Of a DNA stretch of 64,000 nucleotides, positions 34,812 through 44,392 are shown piece by piece. Under the pieces are notes generated by a model, which made no database searches, was not told the origin of the DNA, and worked only from the letters and a program-made list of their open reading frames with translations. The stretch is from an uncultured Lachnospiraceae bacterium (GTDB taxonomy: Bacteria; Bacillota; Clostridia; Lachnospirales; Lachnospiraceae). The position numbers and the translations under genes were made by a program. Location of the stretch: NCBI GenBank assembly GCA_902775895.1, contig CACYNO010000005.1, forward strand, positions 36,922-100,921, given 5' to 3'. The stretch's first letter is position 1; each line of letters begins with the position of its first letter.

Positions 34812-34858
34812 TAAAAAACGAGCAGGGCATGCAAAAGCATTACCCTGCTCGTTTTTAA
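34812..34858. terminator. Bidirectional terminator
   Basis: AAAACGAGCAGGGCATGC and GCATTACCCTGCTCGTTTT pair around an AAAA loop with T-runs on both strands. It separates the convergent carbonic-anhydrase and zinc-ribbon genes. Confidence 0.85.
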
Positions 34859-34868
34859 ACAGATCAGA

Positions 34869-35480
34869 TCAATAGAACCTATTCTGGATGTTTTCAAAGG
34901 AATCCCTGATCTGACCGCCCCTGGTCCTTAAGTAGTCCCAGATATCATCAGCAACACCGTTGCCTTCATAATCGTCGGTGGCTCTGCGCCAGCCGTCAGC
35001 ATAATTTTCGTCATAATCATAATCGTCATTATAGTTATAATTATAACTGTCATTGTCACTATTACCATAACCGGAATTACTGTTATCATTGTAATCATCA
35101 TACCCCCGGGACCTTTTACGGCTTTCCGTCGTCTCCGGCTCATAAGTCGTCGTTGTTTCCGGTTCAGTGGTTGTTGTGGGCTGAGTAGTAGTGGTCTCAG
35201 TCTCTGTAGTTGCTTCTGTCTCGTTTGCAACATCGGTCGGTTCCGCCGTGATGTTCTTGTGGACGGCATTTCCGATGATCGTGATAGTAAACACGGCGGC
35301 AATGCCGATAGCAGCGGTCACACCAAGGGTAACCCATTTGGATGCTTTACGCCCTCTTGTCTCTTTAGCTTCTTCCGGGATCTCGTTGTATTCCTCCTGC
35401 ATCCAGTCAATCTGTGTTCCGCATTTTGAGCAGAACTTGTCGTCAATACGTATCTTTTTTCCACAATTATTACACTTCAT
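34869..35480 (-). CDS. Zinc-ribbon membrane protein with disordered exterior
   Basis: 203 residues, read leftwards from the ATG at 35480 behind GGAGGGGAGTTTA. An N-terminal zinc ribbon (CNNCGKKIRIDDKFCSKCG, residues 3-21) is cytosolic; one membrane helix follows at about 52-72. Outside lies a Thr/Glu-rich stretch of TTTTE-like repeats, then an Asn/Asp/Tyr/Gly-rich stretch, and a short folded tail DIWDYLRTRGGQIRDSFENI. The cytosolic ribbon plus low-complexity exterior recalls Firmicutes zinc-ribbon membrane proteins of unknown function. No enzyme motif is visible. Confidence 0.7.
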   Translation of the reverse strand: MKCNNCGKKIRIDDKFCSKCGTQIDWMQEEYNEIPEEAKETRGRKASKWVTLGVTAAIGIAAVFTITIIGNAVHKNITAEPTDVANETEATTETETTTTQPTTTTEPETTTTYEPETTESRKRSRGYDDYNDNSNSGYGNSDNDSYNYNYNDDYDYDENYADGWRRATDDYEGNGVADDIWDYLRTRGGQIRDSFENIQNRFY

Positions 35481-35672
35481 TAAACTCCCCTCCAATAACA
35501 TAAAACAGTAATATAATAATTGCTTACAAATTCAATTTAACATAAAAAAACATAATTACATATACCCGAAGATCAATTTCATAATTATTTCATAAATGAT
35601 ATTTTTTATTGATAATATGCTGATTTCGGGTTATTATTTAATAATCGGAAAAAATAACGGAGGTGGAAAAAA

Positions 35673-36092
35673 ATGAGTGTTTCACAGATTTCAGTTTTTT
35701 TAGAAAATAAATCAGGTGCCCTTGCAAACCTGACATCAACCCTTGCTGATAACAATATCAATATCAAAGCAATGTCAGTTGCCGAGACCAGTGAATTCGG
35801 AATAGTAAGGATGATAGTGGATGATGTGTATGAAGCCACAACTATCCTTAAAGATACCGGATTCATTGCAAAGTTTAACCGTGTCATCGGTGTGACAATA
35901 GCCGACGAACCGGGAAGCTTAAATGAGGTTATAAATATACTCAGCAACATGGGTGTGGATGTTGAATATATGTACGCATTCCTCGGAGGAGAAAAAGCAG
36001 ACCATGCAAATATCATCCTTCGTGTCCAGGAACTGGATGCGGCGGAAAGTGCCTTGAGAAATGCAGGTCTGGAACTTCTTGATGAGGAGTGA
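35673..36092 (+). CDS. Tandem ACT-domain protein
   Basis: 139 residues made of two ACT domains. The first, about 3-66, begins VSQISVFLENKSGALANLTSTLADNNINIKAM; the second, about 71-135, begins GVTIADEPGSLNEVINILSNMGVDVEYMYAF. ACT domains bind amino acids and give feedback control. Stand-alone pairs like this are often regulators near amino-acid or phenylacetate-CoA ligase genes, but here the neighbour is a sodium symporter. The ligand is unknown. The ribosome site is GGAGGTGG. Confidence 0.8.
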   Translation: MSVSQISVFLENKSGALANLTSTLADNNINIKAMSVAETSEFGIVRMIVDDVYEATTILKDTGFIAKFNRVIGVTIADEPGSLNEVINILSNMGVDVEYMYAFLGGEKADHANIILRVQELDAAESALRNAGLELLDEE

Positions 36093-36135
36093 CCTTTTAA
36101 TAGATTGTTTGTTTGTTGATCGTTAGGAGAAAATA

Positions 36136-37656
36136 ATGGCTTTAAAGATAGTAATGTTGGTTATCTTCTTTGGTGTCATGGTCGCCATCGGATTCTACTG
36201 CCGCAGGCAGGCAAGAGACGTTGACGGCTTTGTCCTCGGAGGAAGAGGAGTGGGACCGTGGTTTACCGCGTTTGCATACGGAACATCCTATTTCTCCGCA
36301 GTCGTGTTTGTAGGGTATGCCGGTCAGTTCGGATGGAAGTACGGTATAGCCTCCACATGGGCAGGCATAGGTAATGCCATATTGGGGTCCCTTATAGCAT
36401 GGGTGGTCCTGGGGCGCCGTACAAGAGTGATGACACAGCATTTAAATTCCAAGACCATGCCGGACTTTTTTGAAAAGAGATTCGGTAATAATTCATTAAA
36501 GATAGCGGCATCGGTCATTACATTTATATTTCTTATTCCGTACACGGCTTCCTTATATAACGGTCTGTCAAGGCTGTTCGGCATGGCGTTTTCCATTGAT
36601 TATTCCGTATGCGTGATAATAATGGCCGTTCTTACAGGGATTTACGTAATTGCCGGCGGATATATGGCTACGGCGATAAATGACTTTATACAGGGTATAG
36701 TCATGCTGTTTGGTATAGTGGCGGTCATTGTTGCCGTGTTAAACAGCAAGGGCGGTCTTATGGCTTCTCTCGACGGTCTTGCACAGGTAAGTGATCCGGC
36801 AGTTTCATCCACTCCGGGAGTGTTTAACTCGTTCTTGGGGCCTGATCCCCTGAATCTGCTGGGAGTGGTGATACTGACATCCTTCGGAACCTGGGGACTT
36901 CCCCAGATGGTGACAAAGTTTTATGCCATCAAGTCTGAAAAATCAATAAGACCGGGAACCGTTATATCTACAGTATTTGCTATGGTTGTTGCAGGAGGTT
37001 GTTATTTTCTCGGAGGCTTCGGAAGGCTTTTTTCAGATCAGGTGGATATAAAGGCAGGAGGATTTGATTCCATAATACCTACTATGCTTAGCGGTCTTCC
37101 GGATATACTTATAGGACTGGTGGTCATCCTTGTAATGTCAGCATCAATGTCGACTCTGTCATCTCTGGTGCTTACGTCGAGCTCCACCATCACCCTTGAC
37201 CTGATAAATGCAAATAAAAAGAAGAAATTAAGCGAGAAAAAGCAGGTCCTTATAATGCGTATATTTATCGTTATATTTATAGCCATCTCGGTGGTCATAG
37301 CGATCATGCAGTATAAGTCGAACGTTACTTTCATTGCACAGCTTATGGGAGTATCGTGGGGAGCGCTTGCGGGAGCCTTTCTTGCGCCTTTTCTCTACGG
37401 TCTTTTCTGGAAGAGGACCACGGCTGCGGCATGCTGGGTGAATTTCATTTTTTCCTGCGCTTTCATGCTGGCAAATATTTTCTTTAAATCGGCATTTCCG
37501 GTGCTTCTTCAGTCACCGATAAATGCCGGTGCATTCTGCATGATAATAGGTCTTGGCATAGTACCTCTTGTGTCGATATTTACACCTAAGCCGAAGAAGC
37601 CGGTAATAGACTATGCTTTTGATCTTTTCAGAAAGGAAAAGGCAGAGGAGAATTAA
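36136..37656 (+). CDS. Sodium:solute symporter family protein
   Basis: 506 residues with about 13 helices. AFAYGTSYFSAVVFVGYAGQFGWKYG near residue 48 and TGIYVIAGGYMATAINDFIQGIVM near 170 are typical of the SSS family, which couples sodium entry to uptake of proline, pantothenate, sugars or other solutes. The substrate cannot be chosen from the sequence. The ACT-domain gene 43 bases upstream could hint at an amino acid. TTAGGAGAAAATA precedes the ATG. Confidence 0.85.
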   Translation: MALKIVMLVIFFGVMVAIGFYCRRQARDVDGFVLGGRGVGPWFTAFAYGTSYFSAVVFVGYAGQFGWKYGIASTWAGIGNAILGSLIAWVVLGRRTRVMTQHLNSKTMPDFFEKRFGNNSLKIAASVITFIFLIPYTASLYNGLSRLFGMAFSIDYSVCVIIMAVLTGIYVIAGGYMATAINDFIQGIVMLFGIVAVIVAVLNSKGGLMASLDGLAQVSDPAVSSTPGVFNSFLGPDPLNLLGVVILTSFGTWGLPQMVTKFYAIKSEKSIRPGTVISTVFAMVVAGGCYFLGGFGRLFSDQVDIKAGGFDSIIPTMLSGLPDILIGLVVILVMSASMSTLSSLVLTSSSTITLDLINANKKKKLSEKKQVLIMRIFIVIFIAISVVIAIMQYKSNVTFIAQLMGVSWGALAGAFLAPFLYGLFWKRTTAAACWVNFIFSCAFMLANIFFKSAFPVLLQSPINAGAFCMIIGLGIVPLVSIFTPKPKKPVIDYAFDLFRKEKAEEN

Positions 37657-37660
37657 ATTA

Positions 37661-38353
37661 ATGCGCCAGACGAAAAATATCATTCTTGCAGCCATTGCGG
37701 GAGCGGCTTTTGCGGCTCTTACGGCATGTATTATTATCGATAAAAATACCGTGGAATATGTGGCCGACAATACGACCGTTGAAGAGACTACGGAGACCAC
37801 CAAGCCCCAAAGAGAGGTTGAAAAGACAGCGATCATCGGTATTTCTTCAAAGGACGGGGACTATCTCGGTCACGCGGAAGGAGACTATTATGTAATAGAT
37901 TATTGTGGGCTGGATGATGAGACCATAACAGTTCCGGACAAGATAGAGGGCCTGCCTGTAAAAAAGATCGGTAAACTGGGTTTTGCAAGAAGATTCTGTA
38001 AAAAGATCATACTGCCGGATTCGGTTGAGGAGATTGGAGAGAGAGCTTTTATCAACTGCGAGCTGCTTGAGAGCATTACTTTAGGAAAAGGTCTTAAAAA
38101 AATAGGACCGGAAGCCTTGAAAAGCTGTCACGCCCTGAAAGAGGCAGCTTTTCCGGATGGAATGAGCGAGATTGCAAACAACGTTTTTTCTGAAAATGAG
38201 GAACTGACGCGTATTATCATACCCGGCAAAGATACCAAGATCGGAGATTTGCTTGATGTAAGCACTTGCGGCAAGGCGGTTTTGATGACGTCTGCAGGAT
38301 CTCAGGCGGATAAGACCGCCCGTGAAAAAAAACTGCCGGTTCAGAATGAGTAG
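37661..38353 (+). CDS. Leucine-rich-repeat lipoprotein (BspA-like)
   Basis: 230 residues. A signal peptide ends in lipobox LTAC, then a Thr/Glu linker and about four LRR_5-type repeats from residue 85, such as KKIILPDSVEEIGERAFINC and ESITLGKGLKKIGPEALKSC. These repeats form a curved surface for protein or polymer contact outside the cell. It starts four bases after the symporter stop behind GAGGAG. The partner is unknown. Confidence 0.8.
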   Translation: MRQTKNIILAAIAGAAFAALTACIIIDKNTVEYVADNTTVEETTETTKPQREVEKTAIIGISSKDGDYLGHAEGDYYVIDYCGLDDETITVPDKIEGLPVKKIGKLGFARRFCKKIILPDSVEEIGERAFINCELLESITLGKGLKKIGPEALKSCHALKEAAFPDGMSEIANNVFSENEELTRIIIPGKDTKIGDLLDVSTCGKAVLMTSAGSQADKTAREKKLPVQNE

Positions 38354-38458
38354 ATAGTGGTAAACACTTTCAATAAAACGTGAGAAAAATTTTAGTGAAA
38401 AAAAAATAAAAAGATAGTATAATATCTCGGTATAAACAAAGAAAGAACAGGAGATATC

Positions 38459-39160
38459 ATGTTGACTTTTAAAGACATATTAAAAGAGTGTGATCAGGAA
38501 GAGGTTATTAAGTACCTGGATACGGACTCCGTAGAAGAATACAGGGAAGTATTTGCCAGATTGTCAGAGCTTGAGCCAGTGGATACGGGATGCGTATTTG
38601 TAGGTATCGATTATACGGGCTGCGGCAAGACGGACAATGAGGTTGCAGCGTATAAAGAGAGTGAATTAAAAGAGAGTATTAATACATCTTCTGAACTGGC
38701 ATCGGTACCCTTTGATGAGATTTCCGGACTTTCGGGTGAAGAGGCGGGGAAGCTGGCAGCCATTACTGTCCTTCCTACTGCTGTCATGTATGAGTGCAGC
38801 CCATGGAACGAGGTTTTGGGATTTCATGTAGATAAAGAAAATGTTGAGTCTTACGGACTTGTGCCATTTGTGGGAGATGTACTCTTTAAGATGACATTCT
38901 TCAGCTTTTCTGAAGAGGAGATCGCGGAGATAAGAGGAGTCATACAGGATACTATGTCTCTTGTGGATGAGACAAGAGAGCTTGATGAAAAAGAAAAAGA
39001 AGAGAAGATTTTTTCTGCTGAAAGAAGTGCGGCTTACTTTTCATTCCAGGACAACAGACCTGCGGAAGAAAAGATAAAGGATATGTACGAGGCAGCAAGA
39101 GGAACCGTAAAGAACCGTGTAAGGGAGTATAATACGGTAATGGAGCTTTTCGGCAAATGA
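38459..39160 (+). CDS. Hypothetical cytosolic protein, 233 residues
   Basis: I do not recognise a family with confidence. The sequence is acidic, without signal peptide or membrane helix. It opens MLTFKDILKECDQEEVIKYL and has a conserved-looking VLPTAVMYECSPWNEVLGFHVDKENVE centre, then a long charged helical C-terminus. The small standalone unit has its own TATAAT near 38417 and a CAGGAGATATC site. It resembles uncharacterised Lachnospiraceae proteins. Confidence 0.6.
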   Translation: MLTFKDILKECDQEEVIKYLDTDSVEEYREVFARLSELEPVDTGCVFVGIDYTGCGKTDNEVAAYKESELKESINTSSELASVPFDEISGLSGEEAGKLAAITVLPTAVMYECSPWNEVLGFHVDKENVESYGLVPFVGDVLFKMTFFSFSEEEIAEIRGVIQDTMSLVDETRELDEKEKEEKIFSAERSAAYFSFQDNRPAEEKIKDMYEAARGTVKNRVREYNTVMELFGK

Positions 39161-39241
39161 TCTGAGCGTTAAGGGTGCATTTTTCTTCTTTCGGCAGAGA
39201 GCGGAGATGTGCACTTTATTTGCGGGGGGAGAGAATAAAAA

Positions 39242-40147
39242 ATGATACGAACTATTATTAACGGACTGTGCATGTCCCTTGCGGACAGCGTCCCCGGTGT
39301 GTCCGGTGGGACAGTCGCGTTTATCATGGGCTTCTATGAGAAGTTTATAGGCAGTATAAATGACTTTTTTTACGGCGATAAGTCAAAGAAAAAGAAAGCG
39401 GCAATATACCTGATTAAGATAGGTATCGGCTGGGCTGTCGGTATGATCGTTTCCGTAATCGTTCTGACAAGCATGTTTGAAAAGCATATATATTCCATAA
39501 GTTCTCTGTTTATGGGATTTATAATCGCATCTATACCGGTGATGATAATTGAGGAGCTTAAAGAAGAAGCCGGCAAGGAACGGTTGCGGTTCAAACCTTT
39601 CTATCTGATCTTCATCGGAATAGGTATCACTACCGTGGTTCTGCTTACGGTATTGAAGAACAATTCCGGTGACACGATCATAATGAGCGTATCCCACCTG
39701 AACATCGGAAGTATCATCTATATCTTTATCGGAGGCGCTATCTCCATATCTGCGATGTTTTTGCCGGGAATATCAGGTTCCACCATACTTCTGGTCATGG
39801 GTCTCTATATTCCCATAATGACTGCGGGTAAGGAGTTTCTACACGCCCATGCTTCATATCTGCCTTCCCTTCTTATCTTTCTGGCGGGTATGATAGTAGG
39901 AGCACTCAGCGTAGTTAAGCTTATAGAGTTTTGTCTGGAAAGATACAGGCATCAGGTAATGTTTTTGATCATTGGGCTTATGCTAGGGTCGCTTTTTGCC
40001 ATTGTTATGGGACCAACTACCCTGGAGAATCCCGAACCGCCACTGTCTATAGGAACATTTAACTGGGTCGCATTCTTTATCGGAGTCGGACTTATTGTTC
40101 TGTTGCAGTTCGTCGGAGAGAGAAAGAAGCGGGAAACAAAAATGTGA
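39242..40147 (+). CDS. DUF368 polyprenyl-phosphate translocase family protein
   Basis: 301 residues with about eight helices. LADSVPGVSGGTVAFIMGFYEKFI near residue 13 and the internal echo FLPGISGSTILLVMGLYIPI near 178 are the twin family motifs. DUF368 proteins (PopT) have been shown to help recycle undecaprenyl phosphate across the membrane for cell-wall synthesis. GGGGGGAGAG precedes the ATG. A hairpin terminator follows at once. Confidence 0.8.
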   Translation: MIRTIINGLCMSLADSVPGVSGGTVAFIMGFYEKFIGSINDFFYGDKSKKKKAAIYLIKIGIGWAVGMIVSVIVLTSMFEKHIYSISSLFMGFIIASIPVMIIEELKEEAGKERLRFKPFYLIFIGIGITTVVLLTVLKNNSGDTIIMSVSHLNIGSIIYIFIGGAISISAMFLPGISGSTILLVMGLYIPIMTAGKEFLHAHASYLPSLLIFLAGMIVGALSVVKLIEFCLERYRHQVMFLIIGLMLGSLFAIVMGPTTLENPEPPLSIGTFNWVAFFIGVGLIVLLQFVGERKKRETKM

Positions 40148-40154
40148 TCATTTT

Positions 40155-40200
40155 TGAAAGAGTATATACGGTATTTGCCTGTATATACTCTTTTTTTTAT
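40155..40200 (+). terminator. Terminator after the DUF368 gene
   Basis: AAAGAGTATATAC and TGTATATACTCTTT pair around a nine-base loop and end in eight T residues. Confidence 0.85.
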
Positions 40201-40248
40201 GCTATAATGAAGCAGTTAAGGAGTAATAAAAAAGGAGGCGGCCGCATT

Positions 40249-42369
40249 ATGAACATTACTTTCGGAAAACTTCTGAAAGCAGATCTGAGAAAAAGGTTGT
40301 GGCTTATTGTACTAATTTTTGCGGTCAGTATAATTGCTTATCCGCTTTTTTACCAGATGTTTATCTCGTCAATTTCTGACGGAAACACCACATTTATGGG
40401 GGATGTGATAGATACAAGTAATGTATCATCAATGGTGCTTGGCTGGAGGAACAGAAGCATCTATTACGTTATCACATTTGCAGCTTTTTTGTCTGCAGTA
40501 ACGGGATTTGCTTATCTGCATTTCGATAATCCCGAGATGACATATCAGGGAAGACGTGTTGACGGAGTGATGTGGTTCAGAAAGCGCTGGGTAAGCGGAT
40601 ATCTGGCCGGGATCATACCTACTGTTGTAGGTGCGTTGATCGCGCTTTTTGCCACTGTACCCATAAACATCGCTTTTTCGCCTGTGGCGGTAGGGATTAC
40701 TTTTTCCACATTGGGGATGATCGCACTGGGTTATTCTGCCATATATGCGGTCTGTGTGCTGGCGATGGTCCTTACCGGAAAGATAATATCCGGAATCCTT
40801 ATGTGTGCATTGTTTTTGGGCTATGCACCAATGTGCTCCGCTATTATAAGAGCTCTTAGAGAAGGTTTTTTCCCAAGGATATACTATCCTTACGAGCATA
40901 TTGCCGACTCTCCTTTTATGTATTTTTCACCTGCCACTTCTTTAAGGATCCTTGCGGAGAATCCTGCTAATGGCTGGGCGTGGATATCTATTTTTGCCTT
41001 TCTTATAGGCGGAATAGCACTTGGATTTTTATTAAATAAACACCGTACGGAGGAGACTCCCGGATATGCCATGCTCTACGACAGTATGCGCGGTATCGTA
41101 AAGGTAATGTGGGGAATCCCGGTGGCGCTTGTCGCAGGAGAGATATTTACCGTGTTTTCCGAAAATAAGGTGTCGTGGCTGTTTATTGTCGGAGCATTTA
41201 TCGGAGCTTTTGTGGTTAATATTGCCATTCAGTACATTTTTAATTATGACCTTGAGAGTAACAAGAGGCACTTGATATCCGGTGGTGTGATTTTCGGCGG
41301 AGTGACTCTTGCGATACTTATACTGTTCCTTGATCCGTTCTCAATTAACAAAAGCATTCCGAAGGCGGAGGATGTGAGCAAGATGTCTGTGGCCAGTTCT
41401 GATACTGCAGGGCAGATGAGACTCCTTGGCGGATTTATGGAAAATGAAAACAATGTGAATGCCAGGGATACGGACTGGCTTCTTACCAATACATTCATAG
41501 AAAATTATGAAAATATTTATGTGGTTGCGGGAGAGGGCGTAAAAAACGATAAACCGGTCAGCAGGTCATACACAGAAGTATATGTGGGATTTGAATTAAA
41601 AGACGGTAAGAGATTGTACCGCAGGTATAATATAGACCTGAACGAGTCACAGGATGCCATAGACAGGCTTTCCGAGCTTAGTTCTTACCGGGAGAGGTTT
41701 TATCCTACTGCGTATATCACTAACAATGACTACAAGTCGGTACAGATAAGAGGCTGGGATTTTGCATCTTTTATGGAGGAGAAAAACAGCTTATCGGCCG
41801 ATCTAAGCGATGATCAGTGTAAGAGATTAACAGAAGCAATAAAAAATGACAGTCTTGCACTCAGCAGTAATAAATTGAAAAACAGCATGCCCATCGGAAA
41901 GCTTTTGCTGAAATATGAAGGTTCAGGTTATGATGAGGTTTACATTTATTCCGAATTTGAAGAAACCGTAAAAGTGTTAAGGGAATTAAAGATAAAAAGA
42001 GCTGTTAATAAAGGGTTCTTCAAACTGCCTGATAACATAGAGTCTGCCGTTTTGAGGGTATCTGAGGCATCAAATGCTCTCCAGACAGCTTCCGACAGTG
42101 GAAATGACAGTAATGTTGATGTCGAGGATCTGAATAACATTGACGGCATGCTTTATGGTACATACCGTATGGAAGCCAGAGAGTACGATTTTGCGAAGAA
42201 TGAAATAAATGAGCTTATGGCATGTCTGGCACCTGCCAGAGCCGGTGTACAGGAATCAAAAGACAGAACTTTTACCCTTACCCTGAAAAGAGGGGAAAAC
42301 GAGCAGGATTTTTATGAAGCTGTAGTGACCGATGAAGCGACACTCAGCAGGCTTTTGGAAGGAAAATAA
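40249..42369 (+). CDS. ABC-2-like permease protein with large soluble domain
   Basis: 706 residues. I start at 40249 behind AAAAAGGAGGCGGCCGCATT. The first half has about eight membrane helices arranged like an ABC-2 permease, including LLKADLRKRLWLIVLIF, then TVPINIAFSPVAVGITFSTL, then a second set near residues 240-370. The second half, from about 390, is soluble and predicted outside the membrane. It resembles clostridial permeases of the DUF6449 kind, which normally sit beside a GntR regulator and an ATPase. No ATPase is adjacent here, so its partner must lie elsewhere or be absent. Confidence 0.65.
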   Translation: MNITFGKLLKADLRKRLWLIVLIFAVSIIAYPLFYQMFISSISDGNTTFMGDVIDTSNVSSMVLGWRNRSIYYVITFAAFLSAVTGFAYLHFDNPEMTYQGRRVDGVMWFRKRWVSGYLAGIIPTVVGALIALFATVPINIAFSPVAVGITFSTLGMIALGYSAIYAVCVLAMVLTGKIISGILMCALFLGYAPMCSAIIRALREGFFPRIYYPYEHIADSPFMYFSPATSLRILAENPANGWAWISIFAFLIGGIALGFLLNKHRTEETPGYAMLYDSMRGIVKVMWGIPVALVAGEIFTVFSENKVSWLFIVGAFIGAFVVNIAIQYIFNYDLESNKRHLISGGVIFGGVTLAILILFLDPFSINKSIPKAEDVSKMSVASSDTAGQMRLLGGFMENENNVNARDTDWLLTNTFIENYENIYVVAGEGVKNDKPVSRSYTEVYVGFELKDGKRLYRRYNIDLNESQDAIDRLSELSSYRERFYPTAYITNNDYKSVQIRGWDFASFMEEKNSLSADLSDDQCKRLTEAIKNDSLALSSNKLKNSMPIGKLLLKYEGSGYDEVYIYSEFEETVKVLRELKIKRAVNKGFFKLPDNIESAVLRVSEASNALQTASDSGNDSNVDVEDLNNIDGMLYGTYRMEAREYDFAKNEINELMACLAPARAGVQESKDRTFTLTLKRGENEQDFYEAVVTDEATLSRLLEGK

Positions 42370-42383
42370 AAAGACAAAAATAA

Positions 42384-42425
42384 AAAAGGAGTCACATGAG
42401 GGGGGGGGTAAGTGTGACTCCTTTG
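42384..42425 (+). terminator. Terminator after the permease gene
   Basis: AAAGGAGTCACA and TGTGACTCCTTT form a perfect 12-bp stem; the loop contains a nine-G run. Confidence 0.75.
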
Positions 42426-42537
42426 ACCCGTTCGCTTTCGTATTACGAAGCGGGGGCGATGATATTGATATAAATGATGATGAATCATTTACACAGGTAT
42501 GGTATCACAGAATTTTCACAATTGCAAGTGGGGTTTT

Positions 42538-43329
42538 ATGGCATATACGATTTTTAAGATTGGTTCGTTTTCCATGCACGGGTACGGACTGATGATAGGA
42601 ATAGGAATAATAGCAGCTGTGCTGATGGCTACACTCAGGGCAAAAGGCGCGGGCCTTAGTGCAGACAAGGTCTGGGGCATGATTCTTTGGAGCACCCTGG
42701 TGGGCTTCGGAGGTGGAAAGCTGTTGTATATCATAGTTGAACATGACAGGATAGCTACTGATCCCTGGGGAGTCCTTGGACCGTCCGGCTTTGTTGTTTA
42801 CGGCGGTCTTATTGCCGGTATTTCGTTTAGTGTGCTTTATGCAAAGCTGAGCAAGATATCATTTTCAAGATACATAGATCTTCTTGTGCCCTCCCTTGCA
42901 GTAGGACAGGGCTTCGGAAGACTGGGATGTCTTATGGCCGGGTGTTGTTACGGAAGAGAGGCTCATGCAGGAGAATGGGGGATAATTTTTCCCCACGGAT
43001 GTGATGCGCCGGCGGATGTGGCTCTCATCCCCACACAAGTTTATATGTCTATCGGGGACTTTGCCATAGCGGCAATTTTACTGATAATCGATTATTCCAC
43101 AAGAAATAAGGGAAGAACCCCCGGGATGCTTATAGTTTATTATCTTTTGATGTATAGTGTGGGAAGATTCCTTATAGAGTTTTTAAGAAATGATGTAAGA
43201 GGAAGTGTGGGAGCGCTTTCTACATCACAGTTTATCGCTATTTTCATGGTGGCGGCAGCCATAATAATATTTTTTGTACAAAGAAAAAGATATAAGACGG
43301 GATCCGGAAATGAAGATAATACAACCTGA
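42538..43329 (+). CDS. lgt: Prolipoprotein diacylglyceryl transferase
   Basis: 263 residues with about seven helices. GSFSMHGYGLMIGIGIIAAV at the start, and VGQGFGRLGCLMAGCCYGREA near residue 122, which is the Lgt signature with its conserved Arg. It attaches diacylglycerol to the lipobox Cys of lipoproteins, several of which are encoded in this window (at 1665, 9911, 33982, 37661, 49069 and 55450). The ATG at 42538 is preferred over one 13 codons earlier. It overlaps the following gene by 20 bases. Confidence 0.92.
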   Translation: MAYTIFKIGSFSMHGYGLMIGIGIIAAVLMATLRAKGAGLSADKVWGMILWSTLVGFGGGKLLYIIVEHDRIATDPWGVLGPSGFVVYGGLIAGISFSVLYAKLSKISFSRYIDLLVPSLAVGQGFGRLGCLMAGCCYGREAHAGEWGIIFPHGCDAPADVALIPTQVYMSIGDFAIAAILLIIDYSTRNKGRTPGMLIVYYLLMYSVGRFLIEFLRNDVRGSVGALSTSQFIAIFMVAAAIIIFFVQRKRYKTGSGNEDNTT

Positions 43330-44383
43330 TTATTATAAAGAATTTAAATGCATAGCCTCAGCCTGTGAAGATACCTGTTGTGCAGGATGGGAGGTAGATG
43401 TGGATGATGAGAAGTTCCATTTCTACAAGACGGTAGGCGGAAGTCTGGGAAAGAGGCTTAAAGAAGTTATGCAGCCAAAGAAAAAGGGAGAAGGATGCTC
43501 TTTTAAGCTAAGCAGTGATAAAAGGTGTCCTTTTTTAAACACGGAAAATCTCTGTGACATAATAACGGAACTTGGAGAAGAGGCTATATGTGAGACATGT
43601 ACCGACTATCCCAGGTTTATAAGGGATTACGGACAGATAAGGGAGATAGGTCTTGTACCATCCTGTTTTACGGCGGCTCAGCTTATGGCAAAGAAAAAAA
43701 AGCTGACCACGCTTGAGGCGAAGCTGGATGATGACTTAAAGGTTGAGTTGAATGATATTGATGCCGAGTTGTTTTTTGAATTAAAGGACCTGAGGGCAAA
43801 GATATTTTCGATATTGGGTGATACGAAAAAGACCACAGAGGAAAAACTGATAAAGGCTCTTAATATCTCAGATGATTATGAAAAGGAATCAGGAGAGTCG
43901 GAGGATGCCGGCACTGTATACAGGGGTAAAAAAGACCCGGTAAAGATGTTCTTTAAACCCTTCGAAGGTATGGAGACAGTGAATGAAAAGTGGTTCGGAT
44001 ATGTGGATGATACCCACGAACATGATATATTACGTGACGATTATGCAAAGATCTACAAAAAAATCCCGCAGCTTTCAAGAGCACTGGAGGAACTGGCATT
44101 TTATTACTTTTTCAGATATATCACGGAGGCGGTATATGACAGTAAGATACTTACCGCTGCAAAGACTGCAATAGTGGCATTTATCTGCTGCAGACAGATA
44201 TGTGTAATGGAGTACAGAAAGAACGGCAGGCTTTCAACGGATGATATGGCGGAGATATTTCATGTGTATTCAAGACATGTGGAACACTCGGTGACCAACT
44301 GGGAGGGTTACCTTCATGAATATGAAAATAACACCATATATTCAAAAGCTACATTAAAAAAGATCCTTGAAGGGAAGTTGTGA
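43310..44383 (+). CDS. fliB: FliB-like flagellin lysine-N-methylase
   Basis: 357 residues. The N-terminal third is cysteine-rich with a YkgJ-like cluster: CIASACEDTCCAGW near residue 11, CSFKLSSDKRCPFL, CDIITELGEEAICETCTDYPR. This is the pattern of FliB, which methylates lysines on flagellin. It begins inside the end of lgt (20-base overlap) and the ABC exporter gene follows within ten bases. No flagellar gene is in this window, so the substrate remains inferred. Confidence 0.7.
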   Translation: MKIIQPDYYKEFKCIASACEDTCCAGWEVDVDDEKFHFYKTVGGSLGKRLKEVMQPKKKGEGCSFKLSSDKRCPFLNTENLCDIITELGEEAICETCTDYPRFIRDYGQIREIGLVPSCFTAAQLMAKKKKLTTLEAKLDDDLKVELNDIDAELFFELKDLRAKIFSILGDTKKTTEEKLIKALNISDDYEKESGESEDAGTVYRGKKDPVKMFFKPFEGMETVNEKWFGYVDDTHEHDILRDDYAKIYKKIPQLSRALEELAFYYFFRYITEAVYDSKILTAAKTAIVAFICCRQICVMEYRKNGRLSTDDMAEIFHVYSRHVEHSVTNWEGYLHEYENNTIYSKATLKKILEGKL

Positions 44384-44392
44384 TATCAGACT

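Noticed and set aside
35191-35511. Rightward 106-residue frame opposite the zinc-ribbon gene
   Set aside because: A shadow caused by the low-complexity codons; the leftward frame has the zinc ribbon and a good ribosome site.
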